Shown here piece after piece: positions 19,401-31,344 of a stretch of 64,000 bases of DNA. Position 1 is the stretch's first letter; the number at the start of each line of letters is the position of its first letter. The notes below the pieces were generated by a model. That model was given only the letters and a program-made list of their open reading frames with translations, searched no databases and was not told the DNA's origin. The position numbers and the translations under genes were made by a program. The stretch is from Trebouxia sp. TZW2008 (taxonomy: Eukaryota > Chlorophyta > Trebouxiophyceae > Trebouxiales > Trebouxiaceae), in assembly GCA_002118135.1 (NCBI GenBank), contig BDIU01000476.1:46469-110468 (forward strand), in the 5' to 3' direction.

Positions 19401-22400
19401 TCCAGCATTGTCTTCATTGCTATGCATGCTGCGAAAGTCATCCACAGCAGAATCTTGTAAAGGCAATGGCTGGTCACCATCACTGCTGTCAGCAAGCATG
19501 CTGATGGGCTGTAATGCAGCTCTGGCTAGGGCCATAGCCCTTGCCCAGTTGCCCTGCAGTCTGCCTTCCAGCCTATCAGTCATGGGCTCCTCAGCTATCC
19601 AACTGGCACCTGTGCCACTGCAGCTTGACGGGCTGTTCTCAGTGCTGCATCTGTTATAGTCAGCTGGGCTATCTTGAGCGTTGCCATCAACATCAGACAG
19701 GTAATCTTCATCATCAGCAGCAGCAGCAGCAGTTGCAGCTGACTGTGGTTGGGTGTCTGATTTGGTGGCGTCCTGGAAAGCTGCAGGGGTTGAAGCAAGG
19801 TCTGTTGCTGTGGCACAATCAGGGCAGCTGGCAAGCATGCTCTGCTCATCATTGGCAATTCTGGCGTCTGCCACCTGTATACAGACATTCTGTTTGGCTG
19901 ATATGGTTTGTGATGCAGAGACACTTTGTAGTGCTTGTTTGTGGCATCTCCAAATGATACAGAGGCAACATGAAGTCATGTACTCATGGTGAAGCAGTGT
20001 ACAATTACTTGCCAGCTCACTGCATCTTTGTTCCGCACAGACAAGTTCACTATAGCAAGGTGCATTCTTGTATGCATTACGACGTATCACATCATGTTTG
20101 AGGCTCAACAGTCATAGCACATGAGTAGAAAGAGCTTGCTTGCCGTCAATCACATTGTCTGCTCTCACCTGCTGAAAAGTAGTGTCATCAGGATCACCTC
20201 CCGCCGATATGCCAGAAGTCTCTGCTGCCTCTGACACTTCAGTGCCAAAGCCTGCCTGTGCATCGGCATCATGCAAATGCGGAACACGTGCATGAGCAAA
20301 TCTGGCATCAACTTCTTGATGCTGCTGCTGGCGGGCCTGCTGAAATGACTGCTGGATTTCCTCCAGAGTTGGCAGCACTTCTACCCTGACTGACTTGTCC
20401 ATTGAGATGTGCAGAATTCTTGTGAACAAGCTGTCAACAGCGTGCTGGTACGCCTCGGCCATGGGTTGAGACATGAGCTGTCCAGACCACATGTATGGCA
20501 CTGCAGATAAAATAAAAGCCCTCGAGCACATTGCTTGCCGCGTCTATGACTGCTGCAGACATCATGTGTAGGTTGGCAAATCGCTGTGGCATGCAAGTCA
20601 TGCTTTTGCAGTCAAAAGTGCAGCAGATGTGCTCATGTCGTAAATCTGGGTCAATGGCAACTGCACTGCATGCAATCTCAGGTGTGCAGCCTACATGCTG
20701 AGTGCAGCACCAGGACAGAAACTTCTGAATGAGCCTTGCAGCACGTACACGCAGCAGCAACCACAGTATCATGTGAAACAGCGCTTGATATGGCAAAGCT
20801 GCTGGCCATGAACTTTCCAAGTGTCGTCAAGCAAGCAGTATACCTTGTTGAAGCGCAGCTGCAATAGCTTTGCATGCAAGTAAGCAGGCGCTTGCATGCC
20901 ATGCCTCTGCTGACTGCTGGCTGCAAGTGCGGCAGTACAAGTCACAGGCCTTACACTTCAGAAGTGAGTCAACGTACACTTGGCAGCACAAACGTGTGAC
21001 CTCACACTGTTATGACTGTTCTTGATGATACATCTTGATTCATTCGTCAACTAAAGATTTGCTAGGCAAGCTGCGAAACCCAGCAAACAGGAGCGTACAG
21101 GCGCAATCAGCTGCCTCCCTGCACAGACTGATCCAAAGCACCAGAATTTTAAGCTGTACCTGTGTTTTGCCAGTCATGGGAAACCTGCTGGTGGTACAGC
21201 TGCATCATCGGCAAGGTGTGGTAGCTGGTGCTCCCGCCCCACATGGCGACAATCAGCACAAGCATATGGAAGAATGCATTCAGCAGCAGCCGAAAAGGGT
21301 TTGGGCCTTGTCCACCGTGCTGCTGCCTTCTGGGCAGCTCTGGCAGACAGGGCAATGTTTCCTCAGCCTGCAGACGCAAGCATGTCATTTTGCCTAAGTA
21401 TGATGGCATTTCTGGACATAGGGTCCTGTATATAGCATGCAAAGTTGACAAAGAAAGCACTGTGCTGCTTTGCATACACCTTCAGGTTAACCAAATGGTT
21501 TGAGATGCTCGTCAAACTCATGAGCAGCGTCCCCAATTGCGTGCTGGCTACCAAACATGAATATTTGCATGCTGGCTTTAAGGCAAGTCAATCTTGTGAA
21601 ATGGGTAAGGTTACCTGCTGCTCCTCCTGTGAAGGGCCAGCCTTCAGGAAGGGTGTGAGGGCAACCAGGTCAAGTGCCCTTGGCTTGCTTGGCGAGTTAT
21701 CCTGTGAGCACACTGACAAACCTGAGTCGGGCTCTGGAAATATACTCAAAGCACAGCCACTGCGGAAGACGGCACATGACAAATTTGCAGCTTGAACATC
21801 AAGCCTTTTCCCAGTGCGCATGAAGTGTATGGGGTTGACATGTGCCTATAGTGCTCTTAGGCATGCTCGCAGTCAGGCAAAGATGCGCACCTTGCAGCAT
21901 GTCATTTTCTGCAATCTGTGCAAGCTGCAGGTCATTGCGGACTGCAGTGCAGCATGCTGCACAATTCCCTGCGCTCTGGCCTTTGCAGGCTTGTTGTAAG
22001 TATGAGCTGTGTGCATGCTGCCGACGTGCAATGTCGGTATCTTTTGTCCTTCTTATAGCATAATGGCATGTGCTAAGCTGTGCATTGTTACAGTATAGAA
22101 GTCACTGCCTGACGATTCTAAAGTGAAACTGCTGAAGAATGAAGGGAAGCAGAAAAGATGAAAGTGTTTACCATGTCAGGCTGTCGAATTGTCTTAACCC
22201 AGGCTGGGGTTCTGAGCCAAGCAGGGGTCAATCCCTGAGGTAACTGGGGAGTCCACCAAGACCCATATTCCCTGGCCCCTGCTGTCTTTGGGGTAGCTGA
22301 AGGACCCCGCCCTGACAAACAAGAAGAAGGGTAGGGTGGAAGAGTGGGCAGAAGCATCGAAGAGGAATGGTGGGGCTAGAACAAGCTTCAGTCATGCAAT

Positions 22401-25400
22401 GATAGTGTTGGTTGCCCAAGAAATTGCATCAAAAACTCGCAGACAGGCAGTAGCACAGGTGCAGACACTTGAGGAGTTGTATGTCTCAAGGCTTGAGAGC
22501 ATGCATTTACAGAAGTCTCACACAGAGCAGCATGAGACCACATCAGTGAAGGATTCAAGTGCTGGGGAGCAATGCATACTTTCAGCTTGATGCACTTTGC
22601 ATGCTCCTTGATGTCTGATATGGCATTGCATGACTATGCACGAAAGCACAGGCATTAATAGCCTGAGGGGCGGTTGATGCAGCCCTCAAGTGCCGCCTGC
22701 CTCAAGGCACTCATAAGCTCAATTGTACAGGCCGTACAAAAACCAGCATCAATTCTCGCTGGTGCAAGTATACTCAGTGAAGTAGCATTGCACGCTTGTC
22801 AGCGATATAGCACACGCACCAGTGGCCTGAGGGGTTGCTGATACACCCTGTGATGACTCTCTGCTGATCATGCGTGGGGTCTCTGCCAGGTTTGAACCCT
22901 GGACCTGGGGGGTTGCTGACCTCCCCCTTGGGGGCTTCCCACCTTGGGGTTGGGGGGTCGCTGACAGACCCCTAGCTAGTGGGCTGTTTGACCAGTCTCT
23001 GAAAGGCTCCCTGCCTGTTGTCTGTGGGGCTTCTGAGGGATCCCGTACTGTAGCCTGAGAATTACCTGTGTTTGACTGTCCTCTCCCTGTGCTTTCAGGG
23101 GTAAGTGAGCCCTGTGCAGGCGCCTCTTGTACTACTGAGCTTGTGCTTGGCTCAGCAGGCAAGGTGGTTGCCACTGTAGGGGCGGTCTCAGATAGGCCAG
23201 ATGCAGACGCCTGACTTGGCAAGCTGCTGGTCAAGCGTGCATTGATTGCTTCCTCAGGCAAGCTTCCATCGCATGACGCTGTTGCCTGCTCTGAAGCAGG
23301 TCTGGCAGGCTGGCTGCTTGTCTTGGTGACTACACCCATTGATGGCTCAGACTGCAATCTGCTGATTAGTCCTGTCCCAGAGGCTTGGGCAGATGAGGAG
23401 GGCTTCCCATCATCCATCATCTGATCACACAGCACAGGCTCATAGACAGGCATCGAAACCTCAGACCTTGACTGAACTTTAGGGCTTGGACTGATTGCAG
23501 CTGTTTGCACAGGAGACACACTTGGACTGCACATGGCTTGGCCATGCTGACTGACTTGATTAGCAGCCTCAGCATCCAAAGCATCAGCACTTGTGGTGCT
23601 GGTACTTGCGGCGTTGGCTTCAGAAGCAGGACTGGTGTACAGAGCTGAAGGGCTGCCAAAGGGCGAGGGGTCTTGGGGGGCTTCCTGAGGCGGGCTACTA
23701 CTGCCTACTGCGCCTGACTCATGAACCTCTTCAGTGGACATCGCGTTGCGCTTGGACGTAGACCTTGCGCCCACAGCTGCGGTCCTATTGCCTGACATCG
23801 GGGTCGCCTGCTCATCTTCCCTGGCCCGACTGCTGGCAGTGTCGTCATGAGATGCCAGAGAAGAAACAGCATGACGCATGCCACTCTGCATGAACATAAA
23901 TGCTAAGGGCAGCAAGAGTCGCATGCGTTCCTGGTGATGCTGGAGCTCATGTGTCGCAGTGATGCGCATGCCGGCACTATGATAGGCTTGTAAAATAACT
24001 GCAGCTTGCTCATGAAGTTTTGTCACAGCAGGCGGCTGCTTTGCATCTGCAAATGTGTCTTGCAATCAACATGCAAGCACTGAGTCAACAGCAGAAAGCT
24101 GAGGGATACGCACGGCCTCAAGAGCAAGTTGCGTGCTAGGATAGACAGGTCCAGAAAGACTGTATGAAACAAGCCAAAAGCAACGTGATGCAACATGTGC
24201 AGGCAGAGATAGCCTCACCAGGTCTGCAGCATCAATGCTGTGTCTTGTTGTTGAAGCGCTACTGATAGCCGGGCTGTCATCAAGACCCCTGCCAAGAGAC
24301 CTGCCGCCTGGAGTGAGCAGTGGGGAAGCTCCAGCATTCAGGTATGGCAAAGGTGAAGATGCATCCAGTAGGGATGACTGACGACTAGCGCTTGTCTCAG
24401 GCACTCCACTGCTGCTTGCAGGACTTGACTGCCTGTGCATGGCAAGCAAAAGAAAGTGAGGCGGCATGACAGCAGCCCCTATCAGTAGAAGCACTCTGAA
24501 AACCTGTGGATCATTGCTTGAAAGACTGCGGCTGCCACTTCAGGCAATGCAGAAGTTACTGCTGGCGTGCACATTGCTGCCAATTGCTGCCAAAGGGACT
24601 GAGTTGGCATAGTGCAAAGAGATACGACTCGCTGCAGTGTGATATGGTCTGCTGTGATGCGCCATTCTGTAATGTAATACAAGGTAGCATAATGTCAAGT
24701 AATGCAATGTAATATCGCACAGCAATGTGATGTACAGTTGTGCCATCCGTTCTCTGTGTTGTTCAGTACCAGGTGTGCTGCGTGAAGAAGTCGGCCAATT
24801 GCATCATATGCTGTACAGAGCAGAATGTTGCTGACCTTATGCTTAGAGAACACGTTTCAAGTTTTGCTCAGCCCTTGAACAATGGTATACAAGAATACTT
24901 TTGAAGAAGGCTCACATTCTATCAGCATCACAACAGCAGTTGGCTGCCATGAGGATTGCATTTGAACTATACGCAAGCACAGCTGCGCACCAGCATGCAT
25001 TTGATCCCCTGCAATTTGAAGGTGCTAGAAATGCTGCAATGTGCAATATGCTGTGTCCATCATTATCAAGAGGGGCGCAAACCTGCTGGATGAGGGGCTA
25101 CGCCCCTTGAAAGCAGCATTGGTTGTCCTGTGGCGCCACGCAGGGGCTTGCATACTGAACATTGCCGGAAATGCAGGGGACACAGCAGGATATGGAGTCG
25201 GAGGATGTGTCACACGCCCTGCCATAGCACCAAAGGGAGTAGGCAGACCAACTCCGCCAACTGGTGTTGGCCATCCAGCACCCCCAGCAGGTGTTGCTGC
25301 AGGATTGCTTGTTGCTCTTGCCACAGGCGGTGGAGTTGCCATAGCACCTGGCGATCTGGCGCTGCTTGCTGCAGACAAAGACTCTGCAGCATCTGCCGGT

Positions 25401-25788
25401 ACTACATGTCGCATACACCATCTGAGATGCACTGAGGCGGCTTGACACAAGGCAAGCCAGAGACGCTGTTCTTCTCAAAGCTTTGACCAAGTTGCTTCAG
25501 CAGTAGGCAGTACGAACAATTCACATGTACGAAGCATTAGCGTACTGTACTTACCAGCAGCGAAACGCACGCGCGAATGCTTGTTGCCGCGTCGACTTCC
25601 TGTCTCGTCATGTTGGTCAGGGCTCCTGTTCTCTTTCTCTCTGCAAGGCAGATGCAGATGTAAGAAGCCGACTACGAGCCTTCAGCCGCTTGCTTTTATG
25701 TCAATTAAATGCCACTGTGCACTTACAGTTTATTTGGACTCCTGACAGGTCCAAAGCTAAAGTTGTCTGAGCTAGACTGATCTGCCAT
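16410..25788 (-). CDS. Large Ser/Pro-rich, probably membrane-anchored protein of unknown function
   Basis: I do not recognise the family. The start at 25788 gives MADQSSSDNFSFGPVRSPNK, spliced to exon 25560-25641 ending in HSRVRF, which resembles an RVxF phosphatase-docking motif (inference). Further coding blocks on the same strand: ~25100-25410 (Pro/Ala-rich), 24070-24480, a long exon ~22830-24055 with repeated SATPQ units, 22170-22320, 21600-21800, 21190-21370, 20430-20815, 20170-20510, 19240-19880, 18370-18715, 17670-17825 and 16763-17125. The last exon (about 16410-16530) ends RRSSRLHRP. Hydrophobic segments appear at NPFRLLLNAFFHMLVLIVAM (exon ~21300), LPYQALFHMILWLLL (~20780) and LFALLAVTLGLGVLLRLLVW (~17700). 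The basic RRS-R-L tail and RRSERV suggest nuclear or chromatin contact. It could be two adjacent genes; internal splice sites are partly guessed. Confidence 0.5.
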
Positions 25789-27193
25789 GTTGAAGCTAGG
25801 TGATGTCAGCCGTCATGATAATTACAATTGTATCATATTCAAGCTGCAGAGTTACATTCGATGCAGCGCCAAACCGCGCTGCAAGGGATTGCTGCAATCG
25901 CTAACAGGCGAGGACGAGCATGGATGCTGCAAAGGCATTTTGAATTTTGCAGGTGCTCGTAGCTCCGGAACCAATGGCAAGGCAGCTCGGTAGGGTAACT
26001 TTTTAGGTGTGTTCGGCAGAACTTCGGCAACAATTGGGCTCTGTATGATGTTATGCTCGTTGATTGCTGTTGATGACACGTCATTGATCAAAGCATTGCC
26101 ATAAGATGTTCATATGCATCTGATGGATGAAACATGGTGACATGCGTCTGATGGAGTTGTCAAAATGCTGTGAACACCACGTGCTGTGCACATTGTATCT
26201 GTGCAAGATCTACGTGCTGTTTAGACAAAATCTTTGATGTCATGCTGACACAGCAGATTGTGCCAAATGTTGCTTGTTCATGACAAATCTTCCTCAGAAC
26301 AGACTCTAGAGTAGGAGGTACCAAAGTTGCAAAATTTGCAACGTCATCAAAGGCTTTTCGCACTACCTCTTGCATTAGCTGTAGGCATGAAACAGCAACT
26401 GTGCTTGCAGTATCTTGCAGCAAAATTCAGTGCAATAAATACACATTTAGTTAAGGCAGGTATGCACAGCACTGCTGATGGCAAAAGTATTGTCAGCTTA
26501 TTAACCCCTTGCTGCTTTGAATGTGCAGGTGCCTTCAAGATGGTGACTTTCCACGTGCCTTCTGTAAAGAAATCCAGCATCGCAAAAGGTGTTGTTGTGC
26601 AGCTTCATCTGTAGCACTTCCAGGCCTGGCAGCCCCAACAGCTTTCAGCTACAAGTGCTCATGATATCAGAATATCTTTACATTATCGAGCGGACTTGCA
26701 AGTCCAATTGGAACTGCTGAGTGTGTGACTGCAAGACTGCACAGCATGCTAGCATCTCACAGCAAAAGACCTTCCAAGCAAGCAACCACTCGTCCGCAGG
26801 AGCAGCAGGCTATAGACTTGAGCAAGTTTGAGCTAAAGGCAACCCTAGCAATTATTGTGTGACGCAGGCGCTGAATCGCGCATCAAGCTGACTGTTGTAC
26901 ATGCAAGAGCTAAGTGTGGTCAAGACTCAAAGAGGCAAGGATCCTGTCCAAATTTTGTTCCAAATTGCATCCTGCAAGTTTCCCGACTGAAAGTCTGCTG
27001 ACATGATGTTGCTTGGTACACATTTGCAACAGCCCTCCTAAAGATACAACAAAATCACATTTGCACTGTTTGGAAGTTTCATTGCCGACCCAATCTTCTG
27101 GTTGCTTGGCAGATGGGAGATCAAGTCTCAAAGCAACTTGGCTAGTTGTTCTGGTGGCTTGGCAAACAGTGTCAATCCTTGAGTTAGATTGGC
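25789..27193. other. Region with weak coding signals, no confident gene
   Basis: Divergent from the large gene, a plus-strand ATG at 25861 (MQRQTALQGIAAIANRRGRA) could splice to a short exon near 25955-25996 (APEPMARQLGR, then a GTAACT donor). A segment near 26529-26588 and an open tail ending at 26862 (DLSKFELKATLAIIV) might follow. On the minus strand 26283-26400 is also open (QLMQEVVRKAFDDVANF, PPTLESVLRKICHEQ) and looks exon-like. The two readings overlap in part, neither matches a family I know, and phases cannot be confirmed. 26870-27193 shows nothing. Confidence 0.25.
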
Positions 27194-30100
27194 TTAGATG
27201 TTCTGGTTGAAGGTAGCACGGGCTCTGATGGACTGGGCAGCGTCCTTGGTGAAGTCAAACTGCTGAGTCTGGCGCAGCTGAGCCCTGTGCACTGATCCAA
27301 TTGCAAGCCTGCAACACAGACGTCAAGCCTTCAAGCAACCCGCGAATGCAAAGCCAGATTGAAGTGCATCAAGGGGTCATTTGCATGAAACCTAGCTGGG
27401 TCGTTAGACCTCACAAGAAAGCATGGAAATGACAACCATGACAAAAGCCAGCTTTTGACACAGGAGGCTGATGACAGCATCCTTGGAGTTGCACATTTGG
27501 AGGACACAGTCAGTCAGTATTAACAGAAGACTGAGAGAATGTGGGTGACCAGCATGCCAAATGTCGCAAAGGACAGACTGACTGGACCTTTAACACAGTA
27601 TCAAGGAGAGGGTACTGAATGCTTGAAGCCTTCTTACATCTCAATCTTTGCATTTTCAGGCTTCTCGCCACTTTGTGCGTGCTTGCCGCAAGTCTGGGAT
27701 ACAAGGTAACATCAATCTGCTGCATATGTCGACATGAGCAAAGAACAGAGAGGATGGCTGATTGTGGTAACAGCACTGAGAAGGCAACAGCTTTTCAACA
27801 TAGAATCCTGCACATCAACATGCCTGCAGAGCCGATGCTTCAGCTGTCATGGTAATGCTACCTCATAGATACGGTTTGTGAATGAAAACCTTGCAGCTGT
27901 GTGCTGGCAACAGGCCAGTATGCAAGATCCCAGCAAGAAGTCACACAACGACTATATACCACAACATAGCTCCATAAGGATGCAGCATCGTTACACCTGG
28001 TACTGCATGCTGAATGAGACAACAATGCTGCACTGCTATAGACCAACAAGGCCTCCAATGCGTATAGCATCAGCATGCATGGGTCTGCGTTACAAATCCG
28101 ACAACAGATGCCAATAAATGTTGGAAGACACTGGTACCACAGTGCACTCAACGCCGCAACTGCTGCAGACTACCACAGATCTTGAACGCATACAGTATCA
28201 GCATACATGAAGTCGAATACACAATGTACTTCAGTGACAGTATGTACCTGGATGGCACAGTGGACTCAATGCCAGCAGCAATGGCCAGGTCCTCAATCTC
28301 AAAAGGCACACGGCGGTCAAACTCCTTCAGGGCCAGCTTGTCATTCTCCACAATCTTGAGGTGAGCAATGTAGTGGGCACCCTGGTTGATCTTGTAGCTC
28401 TGCAAACAGCAGTCAGACATCAGCATCAATGGGGGGTGCACACACAGCTTAAACGTCAGGCGGACCTTTGTATGACTAGTTCCACAGGTCTTAGCTCTGA
28501 GAGCCCATGCTATGCAATGCATATACACAGGCATGACCAGGCTGTGGGGGCGTGCAAACTTGTGCACCTCACAGAGACATTTGAACGCAGAATTTCTAGA
28601 TTCAGGCTGTACCTCAGCAGAAGCTGCTGTCCAGCAACCAGCTGAAACTTGCACTCATGACCTCATGCAAAATGAGCTGCAAGTTATCGTGGCTTAGTCT
28701 GTTGTGACTAAGGATGAAGATGGAGATGAAGTTTTTGGTCACACATGACACACTGCATATGCACCATGGCTGGTGTGAGCAGATAGCACTCACCACAGAT
28801 CTGATGGAGTTGACAGGATGTCCACAGCGTGCACATCACCGTCCTGCTGGGCCACCTTGTACACATCACTGATCTTCTGGTACTGCACCTGCATGCAATC
28901 AGAGCACAAGTGTTCAGGCTCAAGTCAAGGCTTCTAGTACTTCCACTGCAAAATCTTTCCAGTCACTACAGTCAATGATACATTGGTCTCAAAGCCGATG
29001 TGACAGCCTTGTTGTAAGCAATTGATATAGTGACTATCATGCATCATTACATCGGCTCTCAAGGCAGTCATATCACATGACAGCGTCACTTCACTAACGG
29101 CATCATGGGGTTCAATGCAGTCAAGCCTCACTGTACTTCGGCATCAAACCAAAGCCAATATGAGGCATAACACTTGCAGCATATACATACACACAGATCA
29201 GCAACGGCAAGGTACATACCTTGGCACTAGCCAGGGCTTGGATGAACGCTCCCAGGACATCTGAGACCTTGCTGCCCTGGTGCCAGTCATCAGGGGGGTT
29301 GGCAGTGGGGCCCACAATGGGGTGCTGGCCCCTCTTGGTCAGGAAGTCAGCCAGCAGGTAGGCGTCATTGCGTTCCACTTGAGCAATGACCTGCAGCACC
29401 AAATTTGTTCAGGCATAACTTTTCTAAAGGCTTTGTCTGTGACATTTTATGCAAATTGGTAGCAGCACAATCAGTTGCTTGATCAAATGCAACACTCTCT
29501 GATCTTACTCAGTTGCGATAAGTCTTTGACCTTATGCATGTCAAGCAGTGTTGCTGCACATAGCTCAAGCTTTGATGAAACTGTGCCATTGGTGCTGTGC
29601 AAGCTGGTTATGATACAGCTTGTCATGGTTATCAAACGCAACACACTCTGCAGATGCTCTGCTGAGATAGTGTCAATCTTGTGCATGCGCATGTCACGCA
29701 GTGCTGCTTTACACAGCTCCAACTGGGCATTTCCAGAGTTGAGGTGCCAGATCGTTACTCACCTTGAAGTACAGGGCAAGGCCTGGCAGTCCAACATTGT
29801 CTCTGCTGAAGAAGAAGGAGATGGAGTCAAACACGCTGGCATAGTTGAAGTGAGCCCTGCAAGTCAAATCACACATCTCAGCTGCATGTGTCATTTGCCA
29901 GCAACAGAGCAGGTGGACCCTTAATGCAGCCATTCAATCTTGCACTGTGGCAAAGTTTTTGGCATCACAGATTTCAAATGCATCTCTGCAGCAATTGCAA
30001 TGACTTATACTGGCAATCATGAAATGCAGCTGCACAGCGGCTATTTGGCGGGTAGGCACGTTCAGACTCACTGGATGCCGGCGTTGATGCCGTCCTTGAC

Positions 30101-30456
30101 CTTCTGGCTGGCTGCGGAGGTGTGAGCAAAGGGAGTGGTTGGGTCGCCAGTCTTGGCGTTGAGGAGGTTTTCGAACTCCTTCTGGACCTGCAAGGTAAGG
30201 CCGACTGAGATTGGTGGTATCAGATGACAACATTAAATGCTTTGCTGTTAGCGGATTGAGCTGAGGACAGTCAAGCAGAAATGTCGACTATCACGTTTTT
30301 GATGGCATGAGCGCTGATTATGCAGTCAGCGTGTCGGCACGTGCATGCGGCAAACCCGCTTGCAACAGGCTGAAGATGACATGCATTGGTTCTTGCATGC
30401 AGGAGTTGCGAGCACACCAGGTCGTAGGCAGGGAAGTTGTCGGTGTGGCTCGTCAT
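27194..30456 (-). CDS. Ferritin-like protein with degenerate ferroxidase site
   Basis: Seven exons with compatible phases: 30418-30456, 30072-30187, 29763-29856, 29220-29390, 28794-28888, 28248-28397, 27194-27308, giving 259 residues. The ferritin four-helix signature is clear: INAGIQAHFNYASVFDSISF, then SRDNVGLPGLALYFK (canonical DRDNVALKGLAKFFK) and DAYLLADFLTKRGQHP (canonical EREHAE...QNKRGG). The diiron ligands are replaced: the helix-A Glu of the NxEYxAS motif is His, and EEREHAE reads VERNDAY. It therefore probably does not oxidise iron in the usual way and could have a structural, storage-shell or unrelated role (inference). The C-terminal exon (QQFDFTKDAAQSIRARATFN) has no ferritin counterpart that I recognise. 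Start ATG at 30456 is preceded in frame by TGA, and no transit peptide is seen. The exon 5/6 junction needs acceptor GCAGAG to avoid a stop. Confidence 0.78.
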
Positions 30457-31344
30457 GCTGGATCAACTGCAAGTAGAAGGTAGGTCTGCAAATGAGGAAG
30501 TCGATCTGCGCAGCAAATACATTATCAATCACTGATTCAGGTAGCCTTGAGAGCTCATCGCGACCTGGGTCGGTCAGCATCGGCTCGACAGCACGCTGTG
30601 CAGAACTTGTGATCAAGATGGCATGCAAGCCAAGTGCGACAAAACTCAGCGCAGATCACATCAAACATCGAACAACATGCTGCAAAACCGCACATCAACT
30701 CCATTGACGTTAAGCGTTCACCTGAAAGTTCAGCGCCGAGGGAGAGATACAACTCCAAGCTTGGCAAAATGCTTTGCGTTGACCTGGTTTTGAGCAGTGC
30801 AGAAGGATACAGCACCATGCCAGCACGTGCCATCGTAGAGGTTCCAGGCTGACTTCTCAGCTGTGAACGTGGCCAATACTTATCGTCCTGTACTAGAGTT
30901 GCTTAGTAGCCAACAGCCAAGGCGTGAGCCTTTTCAGCTTTGCATGATCGAAGATGCGAGCATGGCATGCAGATCATCTTGCATTGGGAGCGAGGTTGGC
31001 GCGCATCGTGAGCGTGGAGTTTGAAATTTGCTCAAATGTGCTTGCAAAAGCGCTATTGCAGCTTTTGGCATCCATGAGCTCAGCGCTTGCCACACTCACA
31101 AACATGATCATGCACCTGTTGATGTTCAACTTTGACACACACTGTCCTGCACAGCGCTTCAGAGAGTAGTAGGAAAGGCAATCGAATTTATGCAGTCCTG
31201 TCCATGGCAGGTGTGCTGGTGTTTTGGCAGTGCGTGGCCAATCAGCATATGCACATTGCACTTGATCTCTGCGTGCTCCAGCTGGAGCTCAACGTAAGTT
31301 TGTGACCTCAAAAGAAACGCTGTCGTGTTTGACACAGTCAGTAC
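30457..31344. other. Intergenic, YIP1 3' side to ferritin-like promoter
   Basis: A minus-strand reading frame at 30723-30833 (MARAGMVLYPSALLKTRSTQ) followed by a GTGAAC donor could be an upstream exon of the ferritin-like gene, adding a targeting peptide. However, the in-frame TGA before its ATG makes this unlikely unless an alternative acceptor is used. Otherwise nothing recognised. Confidence 0.45.

Noticed and set aside
22880..22915. tRNA T-arm-like sequence (GGGTTCAAACC on the minus strand)
   Set aside because: It lies in coding sequence of the large minus-strand gene and has no matching acceptor, D or anticodon arms.
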